Both the position numbers and the translations under genes were made by a program. A DNA stretch of 64,000 bases from Viola odorata (taxonomy: Eukaryota; Streptophyta; Magnoliopsida; Malpighiales; Violaceae). Shown one piece after another: positions 22,300-33,442 of the stretch. The stretch is taken from positions 30,676,579-30,740,578 of the forward strand of contig OY829542.1 in the NCBI GenBank assembly GCA_963691705.1. Reading direction: 5' to 3'. The notes beneath the pieces are model-generated. The model worked only from the letters and a program-made list of their open reading frames with translations, was not told the DNA's origin and ran no database searches. Each line of letters begins with the position of its first letter. The stretch's first letter is position 1.

Positions 22300-24254
22300 A
22301 AGTTGATGAAGTGTCGGGGAGTGATAACGATATCGCCCCGTTATGACGATGACTCACTCAAGTCCTTCACTTGGAAACTTCTCCATATTGAGTCCTCTAT
22401 CGATGCTTGGAAGAAAGAGTTCCTTGTGATAGATCTTCCTGAAGACCCCGGTTCCTGGTGGCGGTCTGGGTTTAACCAATACATCAAGGACAACGTCTAG
22501 GGTCGGCCAGAGACTCTTCCTTAGCGCGAACAAGGCTGGTTAGACAAACTTCTTCAACTGGAAATCAGCGTTCATATCCACTATGTGGCGTGCAGAGTCG
22601 ATATGAAGGACTGCGTTAGACGTGAGTGTCGAGTTGCTTCCTTCTTTATTATCACTGATACTAATGCTAACGTTATTTTGTCATCATGCAGCGACAGATC
22701 CCAACTACAAGCCTGAAAGCGTTAGGAGGCGACTGAAAAGGGCCCAGGAAAGAGAAGAAAAAGAGAAGGCCACCTCTACGGAAGCTGCCGATAACTCCAC
22801 TGTTCTACCTGCTATTTCCGTGAGCCTTGCTCAAGTATCTTCTTCCTCAGCTGGTGAGGGGAATACCAACATCCCTTCGGGTATTCCTATTGTAACCGTC
22901 GCTGCCCCTTCTGCTCGGCCGTCTCCTCCTAAAGCCCCTAGGGTTCCTGACAAAGGAAAGAGAAAGAGAAGAACCAGGAGTGTTGCTGCTCTCACTCCTT
23001 CTCCAGACGCGGCAGATTCTTCTGAAGCACCTCCTCTTGACACAACTGTTGTGAGTGTGCTTTTTATCCAGGGCGTTATTTTACCCGTTTCTCTTATCAG
23101 TGTTTCTGCTGGGTTCCTTGCAGGATACTGCCGCTGTTTCTACTTCCGTGTCCCCCCTAGGCGAGATGGACATGGGTTATGTGCTGGTTGGCTCTAAGAA
23201 GAGATCCCGACCGGAGGGTGAGGGTGGAAGCTTATCTTCTACTGTTGCCGAGGCAGAAGTCGGACCGGACAGCACCTTTGTTTCTATGGATGCTCCCCAG
23301 ACTCACCCTTCTGGGTTTTTGGTGAACATGGGTACGGCTGAGACTTTCGGGGCTTCACCCAATTCCTTCGGTGGGCCTGTTCATACATATGGTCCTAACT
23401 CGGGCTATCAAGAAGGTTTACAGGACTTTTCAGGCTACCACCCTCACGGTTCCTATGCCGTCCAAGGGGGTTCTTCTTCTCAAGTCCACCCTCCTGTCCC
23501 TCTGGCCTTTGTGCCCTCAAGCATTCCTTTATCGCAACATTGTGGCCAAGGGGCCTCCACCTTCGACTATGCTGCGGACCTAAGTTCCTCGAGTGAGCCT
23601 GGTACTGTGACTCACCAAGTGGGCTTATATGATTTTCGTAATACAGGCTTAGCGGCTCTTGGGGGCGATGGTTCAGTTGAGGTTTCGGCTTTCTTGGCAG
23701 CCCAAATACTGTCGACCGCCGCTGAGCGGGAAGCCTTCCTCTCGCAGACAGATGATGATAAGGCGAATTCGCTACGCTCTAATCTCTTTTCCAATTTTGT
23801 GAAATTTCACTACTGGACAGAACACGTACAGCGTCAGGCTGCTTCTCTTACTGCGTCCCTTTCTGAACTTTTGCGAGAGCGAAATGAAAAGAATAAGTTG
23901 CTGGAGGAACGCACTCGCTTGTTACTAGCTCAGCAGGAGCTGTCGGGGCAAGTGTCCACCCTTGATGCAAAGAATGTCGTGCTGGAAGGAGAGAAGTTAT
24001 CCTTGGCGAGGGAGAAAACTGCCTTAGAAGAAGAGAGAGTCGCTTTGACAGAGGACTCAGCCGATAAGAGCCTGTGGCACGTCGAGCGGATGGCCACTAT
24101 CTTGGTTGAATGCTTTGAAGAGGTCCATGGAGCAGATGCGTACAAAGGTGACGAGGTCACAGAGGCCTTCAAACAGAAGTCTGCCGACCTTAATGAAGCG
24201 GGTTTTCGCCGAGCTAAGGCGGAGGGTTGGAAACGGAGGAACCCCGAGGGTTGA
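22300..24254 (+). pseudogene. Large antisense gene of element C, copy 2 (5'-truncated, intron-bearing)
   Basis: The first visible exon (about 22300-22621) repeats the end of the copy 1 domain: SWWRSGFNQYIK against RWWRGGFNQK, and MKDCVR before the splice site against LKECVV. It has stops at about 22498 and 22523. Introns 22622-22691 and 23051-23123 have GTGAGT donors and CAG acceptors and keep the frame. The following exons run to TGA at 24252-24254. They encode a basic, proline-rich linker (PDKGKRKRRTRS), a low-complexity Gly/Ser/His stretch and a coiled coil (about 23860-24070, LLEERTRLLLAQQELSGQ). The domain plus coiled-coil order matches proteins annotated as plant gypsy-type 'transposases'. 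Confidence 0.66.
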
Positions 24255-24799
24255 CACATTCCCAAGCTTTGTCGCCTCTTCTGCAGCCATCGTGCTTTTT
24301 GTTTTTTGCCTCTACGGCATTAGTGTTTTGGTCTTTGGAACTTGTGACCTCTCTAAGGCACTTTTGTGCATTTAAATAGTTTATATCTTTGTTGCTGCCT
24401 TTTCTCTTTCTTTAGCTTTTACCTTCTGAAACTCCCAGTCATCGCTACCATCCGGGCGATATAATATGTTTACTTTCTCGAGCAGGCTCGTAGCGTTTCA
24501 TCAACAGATATCGTTGAGGTCAGTATAGGGTTAGTTTTCCCGGCGAGCCTCATAGTATTGCCGCTTGTGCAGTCATCAATCTTTCCGCTACTCGAAAGGT
24601 ATTCTGCACATTCTCAATTGTAAACCATCAGTAGCATAACGGGTTACAAGAGATAGTAATTACCCGTAGGAGCCTTTCCGTTGCCGTCATAGGGCATTAG
24701 TATGGAAACTGCATGAATCTCTTTTTCCGTCAGCTCTACTTCACTAGGGATTACGCTTCTAGTTACTAGCTGGAATTTCGCAATTTTTATGTTTCCATC
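24255..24799. other. Element C, DNA after the large antisense gene
   Basis: Non-coding. It holds the presumed 3' UTR of the antisense gene. At about 24700-24780 it has a segment whose minus strand (CCAGCTAGTAAC ... GAAGT.GAGCTG) matches element B at about 17690-17730, confirming that B and C share this region. Confidence 0.6.
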
Positions 24800-25270
24800 T
24801 TTCCACGATCGGCCTGGAAAGTGCCCTCACTTAGTGAGCCGTCGGATCGGGACAGGCCGTCACAAGGATAGGACTTTTCACTTTCAGGCGTTGTCCTCGC
24901 GTTTAGAATCATGTCCTTACTTAGTGGACCCACTACACTAGTCCGGTCACTAAGAGGGGACTTTTCATTTCTAGAATGGAGTTACTATTTCCTTGGGGAG
25001 TGCCTTGTCTTGATGGGCCGTCTCCACGAGAACGGTCATTACAAGAAAAGGGCTTTTCACTCCCAGGGATTCCCGGGTTGTGCCCTCACTTAATGAGCCA
25101 TCTGATCAGGACCAGCTTTCACAAGGATAGGACTTTTCACTCCCCGGGGGCGCTCAGGATCTTTCAATCCCAACGCTAGTTCAAGGCATCCTGGGTCGTG
25201 CCCTCACTTAGTGAGCCATCTGATCAGGACCGGCATTCACAAGGATAGGACTTTTCACTCCCAAGTGCCT
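24800..25270 (-). repeat. Tandem repeat block after pol of element C
   Basis: Five imperfect copies, about 85-115 bases apart. On + each has GGATAGGACTTTTCAC or a variant (about 24873, 24955, 25045, 25127, 25242) preceded by TGATCAGGACC-like text and GCCCTCACTTAGTGAGCC. Read on the minus strand it is the same unit as in element B. Confidence 0.86.
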
Positions 25271-25372
25271 CCTTTTCTATCTCCACAAAAAGCAACCACA
25301 AACACCCAAGGAAGCTCTCTCAGGGAGCGTTAGCTAAGGTTAGGGTTGGCATCAGTCAAAGGTGCAGATAGT

Positions 25373-26449
25373 TCAAGGTCTAGGATAATATAATTTCAAA
25401 CGAGCAATATTCCAAGAGTTAGATAGGGGAGTACCATCGAGCGTCTCCAGATGATAGGCTCCTTTTCCGATAACTCGGGTAACGCGATATGCTCCATCCC
25501 AGTTTGGGTTGAGTTTCCCCATACGTTGACCAGCCGCTCGTTTGTCTCTGAGCACCAGGTCGCCTGCCTTTAGCAACCGTTCTTTGACGCGCTTGTTATG
25601 GTAACGGGCCATCTTTCATTTGTAGTGTTGCGTTTTCAGGAGGGTTTCTACTCGGACCTCCGGTAACGTGTCAAGGTTAGCTCGTAACCTTTCCTCATTC
25701 AGCTCCTCTCGAAAGTGGGCCACTCGCAGGCTCATGGTACCGATTTCTACCGGCGTAACAGCCTCAGTTCCGAAGGCCAATGCGAAAGGTGTTTCTCCTG
25801 TACTGGTTTTAACGGTCATGCGGTACGCCCACATCACGTATGGCAGCTCGTCAGCCCATTTCTTTTTAGACCCCTCCTGATTTTTCTTAATGCCACTGAG
25901 GATGCTCCGATTTGTCACTTCTGCCTGTCCATTGGTTTGGGGGTGAGCCACGGAAGAGAATCGTTGCTCTATCCCGAATTCCGAGCATTGGTCTTTGAAG
26001 AATTGGCTGGTGAACTATGCCCCGTTATCGTTGATTAGGATACGAGGTACGCCAAACCTCATGATAACTTGGTGCTTGAAGAAACGCCAAGTTTTTTCCG
26101 CCGTGATGTTGGCGACCGCTTCAGCCTCCGCCCACTTCGTAAAGTAGTCCACTTCCACTATTACAAATTTTAGTTGGCACCTTGCCTTTGGAAACGGACC
26201 CAGGATATCGATCCCCCATTTAGCAAAATGGCAAGGAGCGATGATCTCGGATATTTCAGTGGCGGGACGTCCAGGAATTTTAGAGAACTCCTGACATTTT
26301 GGGCAAGTTTGCACATAGTCGTGGCAATCTTTCCGGATAGTGGGCCAATAGAATCCAGATCTGAAGACTTGTGCAGCCAGGGTGCGGCCCGATACATGCA
26401 TACCGCATATCCCTTCATGAATTTCGCGTAACGTGTGAAGACCCTCTTG
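25373..26449 (-). pseudogene. Element C integrase
   Basis: Zinc region MHVSGRTLAAQVFRSGFYW ... CPKCQEF (26270-26401), first catalytic Asp in WGIDILGPFPKA, second in INDNGA at about 26030, where a TAG follows. The third catalytic residue is in NGQAEVTNRS (about 25910-25940). The C-terminal part (25373-25612) ends with YHLETLDGTPLSNSWNIARL, the natural pol end. Frame breaks lie at about 25950-26015 and 25613, and a stop near 26450. Confidence 0.9.
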
Positions 26450-28560
26450 TTACGTTATGCATTTGGCCGTTGGGTGCGAAAAGCATCTTCGAACCAGGTC
26501 CCCGTCATAATATGTACAGCGAGTTGCCTGTCTCAGCACTCTTTTCTTTTCAGCGATATTCTCAGGCAGTTCTTCGTGTTTTAAGTATTTGATTATGGGG
26601 ACTCGCCAGTCGTTCTCGAGTTCTTCCACACACAGAGATGCTTGCTCTTCCATGAAGGAGGGTACAGGTAATTCTCGGTAATACACACCTTTGGGTATGG
26701 ATGCTTCTGGGTTTGCAGCCAGCTTGGCAAGGCTGTCAGCTTCGGCGTTGTCCTCTCGGGGAATGTGCTCAAAACTGACTTGCATGCCTTCTTTCTTTAT
26801 TTCTAATAGCTCCCGCATCACTTTGGCGAGATACTGGACCATAATGGGCTCCCGAGCTTGAGAGCTCCCCAAGACCTGGTTGATCACTAGTTTGGAGTCA
26901 CCGCAAATTTTCAGACGCAGGTCTCCTGTTCTTCCGGTATCGTGCCTACCTTTGGAAGAAAGGCTTCTCCCTATCCGGAGTCCGGCTAGTAACGCCTCAT
27001 ATTCTGCCGCATTATTGGATAATGGCTGCAGGATTCGGATAGCGTATTGTATTCGCATATCGTTCGGCCCATTTATAAAGATTCCTGCTCCAGCCAATTC
27101 TTGATTTTTAGCCCCATCTACATGAATGATCCAGAGGTTCGTATAAGTCTCCGGAAATGGGAGATCCAAATCACCCCATTCCTCTTCGGGTACGCTGTTA
27201 ACGGATCTTCCGTAAAGGTGCATTCCGCTATAAAATCTGCCAAGATTTGAGCCTTTACAGATGGCCAAGACGGATACCGCAGCCCGTATTGCTCGAGTTC
27301 AAGAGCCCAGATTAGCATTCCTCCCGAGGACTCAGGCTTTCAAAATATCCTTTTCAGCGGTTGATCTGTAAGTATGATAACGGAAAAGGACTAGAAGTAT
27401 CTGTCCATTTTTCGAGTGGCTTGTATTAGCGCGAACGCTATTTTCTAAATTCGGGCGTATCGCAACTCTGCATCCTTCAGAACGTGACTTACAAAATACA
27501 CGGGGCGGTGCGTGTGGCTATCGTCGTGAACGAGGACGGCGCTGACCACTTCGTCAGCAGCGCCGAGATATAGGTACAAAGTATCACCTAGTTCTGGCCT
27601 GGTCAGCAGCAGATTGGACGATAGGTAATCTTTTAGGCTAACAAATGCCTCTTCACATTCTGGGGTCCACCCAAAGGATGCTTTCTTGCGTATGACTTTG
27701 AAAAAAGGAAGACACTTCTCACCTTGTTTGGAAATAAAGCGCCCTAGGACAATAACACGCCCTGTTAGCCTTTGTACTTCCTTAACAGTTCTTGGAGATA
27801 TCATGTCTTGTATGGCTTTAATCTTTGACGGATTAGGCTGGATTCCTTTTTGGCTGACCACGTAGCCCGGGAATTTTCCGGTCTGAAACGCGAACATGCA
27901 TTTCCGGGGGTTCAGTTTCATACTGTGCCATTTCATCACATCAAAGACTTCCTTTAGATCCCGCAAGTGATCCTGAAAGCTAGCGCTTTTTACCAGTATA
28001 TCATCAACGTAGGCTTCCACATTCTTCCCTATTTGTCCTTCGAATATTTTGTTTGCCATACGTTGGAACGTCGCCCCCGCGTTCTTTAGCCCAAATGGCA
28101 TCGCCGTATAACAGTAAGTGGTCGTAGGAGTGATGAAGGCAGTCTTCTCTTCATCTTCAATGGCCATGGGAATTTGGTGATACCCAGAGTTGGCGTCAAG
28201 TGAACTCAAATATGTATACCCGGCAGTATGATCGACTAATTGGTCAATGCGGGGAAGCGGGTAGCAGTCCTTAGGGCAGGCATCGTTCAAATTGGTGAAG
28301 TCGATACACATACGCCAGTCTCCATTAGACTTAGGAATGAGGACTGGGTTGGCAAACCAGGTGGGGTACTGAACTTCACGGATGAAACCAGCGTCAAGGA
28401 GCTTCGCTACTTCTTTATCAATAGCTAAGGCTTTTCCTTAGAGAATGCATGTCGCTTTTGCTAGATCGGCTTAGCGCCAGGGTCAACGTTGAGTCGGTGC
28501 TCGGCTATTTCTCGCGATATACCCGGCATGTCTGCGGGTTTCCATGCAAATTCTCCTCGA
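26450..28560 (-). pseudogene. Element C reverse transcriptase and two RNase H domains
   Basis: RT at 27800-28560: MCIDFTNLNDACPKDCYP, MPFGLKNAGATFQRM and catalytic AYVDDILVKS (about 27985-28020). Classical RNase H at about 27320-27600, with a break near 27400-27445 (stop after LRYARI). Archaic RNase H begins WIIHVDGAKNQELAGAGIF (about 27115) and continues NNAAEYEALLAGLR. Two frame changes (about 27270 and 27445) inactivate it. Domains align one to one with B and D. Confidence 0.9.
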
Positions 28561-29353
28561 CACTTGTTCAATAACCGAGCCAACTGAAGGTTTTCTTCTG
28601 AACTGAGCCTTTCGCTGACAAGGAAGTTTGCTTTTTCTATGCCAATTACCGGTACGGGCACCATTTTGTCAAGAGGTTGAGCGCGCTTCTCATCGCCTTG
28701 TTCATATGGGTCCGCTGTTATACATACATACCTATCACAACTCTTTTGAGTCATGAGTAGGTAACATTCGGCCCCAATTTTTGATTGCCCTTTATCGCTA
28801 CCACTCCGTCCCAGGAGGGGTATTTCATCTTTATATGCTTCTGAGATATTACCGCTCCAAAGCGGTTGAGAAAAGGTCGTCCGAGTATGACATTGTGGGG
28901 CAAGTTTAGGTCCACGACAAGGAATAACAGATCCTCTGACCGCTTGGAGGTGTCTTCTCTGAAGTATACGAGCAGAGTGGTTATCCCTGTGACTGGGATT
29001 GGGATCCCATCCACCCCAATTATGGGTTTCTTGCAAGGTATCAATTCGTTGTCGGGCCGTTTCATGAGATTGTAAGCCTCCAACGAGAAGAGGTTTACTG
29101 CACTTCCGTTATCTATGAGAGTTCTTCTGACTCTGTGACTGGCAATGATGGGCGTAACCACCAGCGCGTCGTTATGCGGATAGACAACGCCTTTCTCGTC
29201 CTCCTCGGAGAAGGCTAACACCATGCGATCTAGAACGCTTATCGTTTCACCTTTCTTTGTCGCGCCATCTCGCTTGCGTTTTTCTCCTAACGCCGTCGTC
29301 GATAGTTCTGATTCATCCATGTAAGGAGTCTCTCCTGCTATGATGTTAATCAT
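28561..29353 (-). pseudogene. Element C protease
   Basis: An open stretch at 28751-29353 holds the end of gag (MINIIAGETPYMDESE) fused to the protease: RRTLIDNGSAVNLFSLEAYN (active-site segment, about 29065-29125), and LGRPFLNRFGAVIS. The frame then shifts at about 28770 into the RT leader (CYLLMTQKSCDRYV). Gag and protease in one frame suggest that gag-pol is made without a frameshift here. Confidence 0.83.
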
Positions 29354-29408
29354 AGGGAAGCCCTCATCATCAACTGTGAAAGTTTCCTCACCTCTTCCTC
29401 CGAGAGCA

Positions 29409-30559
29409 TTATCCTTTTGTGGGACGCGTGGGATTATTTCTGGTGTCTTCTCTTACTTTGGTTGCGAATTCTCCCAAGTAACCTTCTTCCACCAAACGTT
29501 CTATTGCTGATTTTAAGTCCCTGCATACTTCTGTAGAATGCCCCCTGGCTTTGTGGAACTTACAATAAGCGTTTTCTCTTCTCCCTAGAAGTACTCCGGG
29601 CTTTACGGGTGCAGCGTACCGGATGGGAAGGTTTCGTTGTTCCACTATCGCCAAAATCTCTGCCCTTGGTAGATTAAGGGAAGGGAAATCAGGATCGTAT
29701 GCCCGACCTTTAGAAGAATCTCTTTGGCGTTAAGATGGGGAACTGCCAGGCTTTCCCTTTGAAGTGTTACCTTTCCGCCCACTGGAGGTTTTGGGAATAT
29801 GATCTTTCCACCGAGCATACTCATCGGTGAGGCAGTCATCAAGAATGGTATTTGCAGGAGCATTTGGAATCAGAGGTACCTCAGGTGGCATGCCATAGGT
29901 TCTATCTCTGTTTTCCTCTTCTTCCATTTTCGCGTAATTATGGGCTTTAAGTCTTAAAGCGTCCAGAGTCGCTGGAGGGTCCACCATTAGTGCATCTCTC
30001 AATTTACTATAACGGCAGTTCCTCTTCCTCCAGAGGGATGGGACCTAGGGGCACTTGCGGCACATAAGGTTCCACTCGTCCTTGAGTGAGCTGCACAAAA
30101 TTAATCGGGGGATCAGCTACAGATAAAGTTGACCGAAGATTTCCTTGTAATGACGGTGACAAGGGCCGCTCGGTGACAATAGACGGTGTGAATATGACAC
30201 GGGGAGGGACACTCGATCCAGAGATTTCAGGTAGTCATTCTGACAGCCATTTCAGTCAAATAGTCCAACCGAGAACGAAGGGCCGCTATTTCACTCGCAA
30301 AAGGGTGTTCTGTACTATTTAACACAAATCCCCTCGAAGCAGGAGTAGAGAAGCTGGATCCCCCCATTTGGGACAACGAAAAAGTCGCTTGCGAGGAAAG
30401 AGCTTCCCCTGCAGACCTGGTCAAAGGGTTTAGGGATTCTGAACTAATTTGTTGTGCTATCCCAGAAAGTTCAGCAGTAGCAAAAGGAAATAACTGTCTA
30501 CGAATCGAGAAAGGAACATTAGAAGATGGAGGTCGCGTCCGCTCCGACTCAGAAGTCAT
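29409..30559 (-). pseudogene. Element C gag with internal deletion
   Basis: ATG at 30559 (MTSESER). The N-terminal part runs to about 30035 (VPQVPLGPIP). At about 30025 it jumps to KRNCRYSKLRDALM. Compared with D and B, about 0.7 kb is missing, including the Arg/Ser-rich stretch and most of the gag core. The zinc-knuckle-like CKFHKARGHSTEVC is kept near 29530-29570. A stop near 29730 splits the rest. C must have relied on Gag from other copies, or lost this part after insertion. Confidence 0.85.
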
Positions 30560-30624
30560 GATTATTCCGATCTCTGAGTTGAACAGGGCTTAGCTATTAA
30601 GGATGCTCACTGAATACACCAAGG

Positions 30625-30642
30625 CTTTCAATGAAAGCACCA
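30625..30642 (-). other. Primer-binding site of element C
   Basis: On the minus strand, TGGTGCTTTCATTGAAAG three bases inside the 5' LTR; one base different from B and D. Confidence 0.75.
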
Positions 30643-30645
30643 ATT

Positions 30646-31241
30646 TGTTAAGATTTTATCTCTTATACGATCAGAATGGTGACTTCCGTTGGTCGGAGTT
30701 GCTGTAGTTGCCGTCGAACTCACCTGCAAGGCGCCGGAGGGGGGGCTCCGGCGTAGACACTCCGATGCTTAAGTCAGTAAGTGGTTCAAAAATAGCAGCG
30801 ATTCTAGTAAGTGAATTCAGGCTTACTTGATGTTTTACATTAAGGGGTATTTGTAGGCCACTGGAGGTGATAACTGGACGTAAGGGTGATATCCAGGTGA
30901 GACGTCGCTCTGGATGACGTCACGGGCGATACCTGAACCCGACGTCATCAGTGATACCTGAGGTAACGTCAAGGTTGATGTCTCCGATGAGGGTACCGGG
31001 GGCGATACCTACGATTATGTCGGGGGCGATAGCTCTATAGGTCCCTGGGATGGGATGATGCCGTGGGTTAAGAGATGCGTGAGACCTCCCCCCCCCCCTC
31101 CCCCGCTGATGTCGACCATCCCAATAAACGCTTCAAGGTCTGGTAGCGATAGCTTAGATCTCCGACAAGGCTCGTGGGACTCCCTCTTCGGCAGGGGTCA
31201 TAATTACAGAAATACCCTTAGGATTGCCTTAATGGTTATCA
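30646..31241 (-). repeat. 5' LTR of element C (596 bp)
   Basis: The partner of 17934-18531, same ends. TGACGTCA at 30915-30922. The minus-strand TATA-like box is weak (CTACAAATACC, near 30847). Followed by the target copy CGTGC at 31242-31246, where element B resumes. Confidence 0.94.
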
Positions 31242-32147
31242 CGTGCAACCGCATAAGGTATGATAGCCACCATTATAATTCTGATAGCAAGGCCTACTAA
31301 CTTCATTGAAACAATTACATCATGAAACGAGACCAACAAAGAAAAAGCGGCGACATCGTCAAAATAACAGGAAAATTCCCAAAGGATGGACTAAGCCATC
31401 CCGGCAACAAAAAGTCAAGAGGCAAAGGGCAAAATTTAAGAAGCGGTTGACGTGTCGTTCCCCCCCTGATTGGTGGCCCTCGCACTGTAGAAATCTTCGT
31501 CAGATACGTGTGAAGACCTCTCCTCAAAAAAGGCAGAAAGGGTTTCAATCTGAGTATCGCTCACCCCATGATGACGCATGAAGGTCTCTGTCATAAGCAT
31601 TGCCCCCTCTCTCAGATACCAACGGCATTTCTCGGCAGAAAGGCTAAGATTGGCAGCCAATTCAGCATTTCGTTGCCTCTTGAGCAGTACGGTTATTGAG
31701 AATTTTTCCAAAAAAGGGAATATAGCATCCAGAAAGATGCTCTGTGGGTTTGGGTAAGATGTTAGTGTGCATGTACCAGAAATGGTACTGCACTGCAGAT
31801 GTATAAAAATGGGTCCTAGCTTCTTTCATTCATTAACTACTTGTCATCCATGATCCTAAACTTGCCCGTGTCATGTCTGCAAAATCTGCAATACTATTTT
31901 ACCGATTCTATTATTCCTCGAGTACATATATACGTACATATATACGTATCATTCACAGGCTAGGGGGGAACTCAATTTCGTTAGTTTTAATAGAAAATAA
32001 TGTATATTTTTTAATTTTTTTTAAATAGAGATTAATTAAGTAATGAAAAACTACTTATTGTCACTCATGTCGACCTTCAGCCAGTTTGAGTTATGATAAG
32101 CCCAGGGCCACCATCACCACTATTCCTTGTCATTTAGCAAAAATTAC
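31242..32147 (-). pseudogene. Element B 3' region with remnant of a large antisense ORF
   Basis: DNA of B to the right of C. A minus-strand frame at 31436-31711 (NAELAANLSLSAEKCRWYLR, ETLSAFFEERSSHVSDEDF) looks like the charged, helical tail of an antisense protein. It may be what remains of the large antisense gene, though it does not clearly align with the copies in C. The rest (31715-32147) is AT-rich and non-coding. Confidence 0.4.
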
Positions 32148-32654
32148 CTATTGGATGGATATTGCACATTTGGCCTCTTTCTCGCCATGACTTGTCGTTT
32201 TATATAAAAAAACCTCATTGCCATCAAAATCCAGATGGGGCACAACTCTCCCGTAAGAATATAGAAATACAATTGAGTCGCGATAGGACAAGTCATCCTC
32301 AAGAGCAGTAGGGATCTCCCCCAGAGCATCCACCACTAGAGACAGTTCGGCGGAGGAAACCCTCATGCCCTTCAAACAGCACGCCAGCAGGTCTTTCCTA
32401 TGTTGCAGCATGATAATGGTCACCTCGATGCGGGAGATCGCAACAGCCAGTTTTGACACATTCTGTATAGGATTAAAATCCTCCATAGAAGTAGCCCCTT
32501 GTCTGGACAGCAAAGGGGTCATCATCCCCTGAAGCTCTAGGACATCTTCAGAGGTTTTGGTCAACATGGTCTCCAAGAAGCCGATGTCAGATTCAGCAAG
32601 GTTCTTCAGGCTGTGTGCCTTCGAGATCAGAAAGTTTTTCGTAAGATCATCCAT
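32148..32654 (-). CDS. Small antisense ORF of element B (homologue of 19375-19752)
   Basis: ATG at 32654, opposite to gag-pol of B, about 200 bases from the 3' LTR. The first 121 residues align without gaps with the small ORF of C (about 64% identical) and end at the same point (IPTALEDD). The last 47 residues are unrelated and are probably read-through after loss of the original stop. The frame is open although gag-pol of B has many stops. Differences are mostly conservative (I/L, E/D, S/T, K/R). Function unknown. Confidence 0.75.
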   Translation of the reverse strand: MDDLTKNFLISKAHSLKNLAESDIGFLETMLTKTSEDVLELQGMMTPLLSRQGATSMEDFNPIQNVSKLAVAISRIEVTIIMLQHRKDLLACCLKGMRVSSAELSLVVDALGEIPTALEDDLSYRDSIVFLYSYGRVVPHLDFDGNEVFLYKTTSHGEKEAKCAISIQ

Positions 32655-32713
32655 AGTTGAAAGCTAGAGGAAGTGCAAAAGAAGTCGTGAAAAAAGTAGC
32701 ACGACAAAAGACA

Positions 32714-32720
32714 ATTTATA
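32714..32720 (-). promoter_or_regulatory. TATA box of the small antisense gene in B
   Basis: On the minus strand, GCCTATAAATTGTC, 66 bases before the ATG at 32654. Same word and similar spacing as in C (19319). Confidence 0.7.
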
Positions 32721-32860
32721 GGCAAAGAAGAATGGCGATTGGCAGAAATACATTTTTTAGACAAGTCATCCCTAACGCATGAAAAACATCCGACTCGGCA
32801 AGACCGAAGAAGAAGCGATAGCCCTTGGTAAACACTCGGGCTCATTTTCGGTTAGGCTTA

Positions 32861-33442
32861 TGATAACAATATCCCTAACAACAAAGGGCATTTTCGTCCT
32901 ATATCCCGTGGAAGGAAGAAAAAACTGCTCTTACCGCCCCGGTAGCATCGAGGCTATCGCCTCCCTGTGTGTAACTGGCGCTGGGATGGTCGACACCAGC
33001 GAGGGGATCCCACACGTCACTTCATCATGACACAAGGCGTTACCCCATCCCAGGCCTAACCAGGCATCCCGTGAGAAGCATAAGTGTTACCTTGCCTAGG
33101 TAACGCCTACCTCCATACATATAGCTGATGCGACGATAGCACACTCCATCAACGGGGAACTCTAACCCCCTCTGATGGCGCGTTAGCCCCTTGTGACCAT
33201 GATCACTCAGAAATGCTCCATTTTGCCTATAAATACCTCCGCCACCAAGGAGGGAGGTAAGCCTAAGATTGCTAGCCAAAGCGCTGCTATTTTATACAAT
33301 CATTACTGACTTAAGCATCGGAGTGTTTACGCCGAAGACCCCCTCTGGCGCCGTGCAGGTACATCAGACATCAGGGACAGTCGACCTCAAGGCTCATAAT
33401 CCTCCACTATCCTACAGCGAATGAACACATCGAATCTTATCA
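32861..33442 (+). repeat. 3' LTR of element B (582 bp)
   Basis: TGATAACAATATCCC to CGAATCTTATCA. Preceded by CTCATTTTCGGTTAGGCTTA, the counterpart of the sequence beside the 3' LTR of C. TATA box near 33227. Followed by CCGAC, the probable target copy (ccggg on the left, two changes). Confidence 0.93.

Larger units (their letters stand above)
17934..31241 (-). mobile_element. Element C: Retand-like element with antisense genes, inserted in B
   Basis: A 13.3-kb minus-strand element with LTRs at both ends and a perfect 5-bp target duplication, CGTGC (17929-17933 and 31242-31246). Gag, protease, RT, two RNase H domains and integrase run from 30559 down to about 25373. The 3' region (18532-25372) carries a repeat block and several ORFs on the opposite strand. 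Known Retand-type elements have antisense ORFs between pol and 3' LTR, so this fits. By eye the LTRs differ at about two dozen of 596 sites, roughly 4%. Confidence 0.95.
10632..33442 (+). mobile_element. Element B: Retand-like element inserted in A, itself split by C
   Basis: The LTRs (10632-11203 and 32861-33442) both begin TGATAAC and end TTATCA. Without C, B is about 9.5 kb. It has gag, protease, RT, two RNase H domains and integrase on +, a tandem-repeat block, then a small antisense ORF before the 3' LTR. Compared with C it lacks almost all of the large antisense gene, a plausible internal deletion. By eye the two LTRs differ at about 18 positions plus a 12-14-base indel near 10730/32955, so the insertion is not recent. 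Confidence 0.93.
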
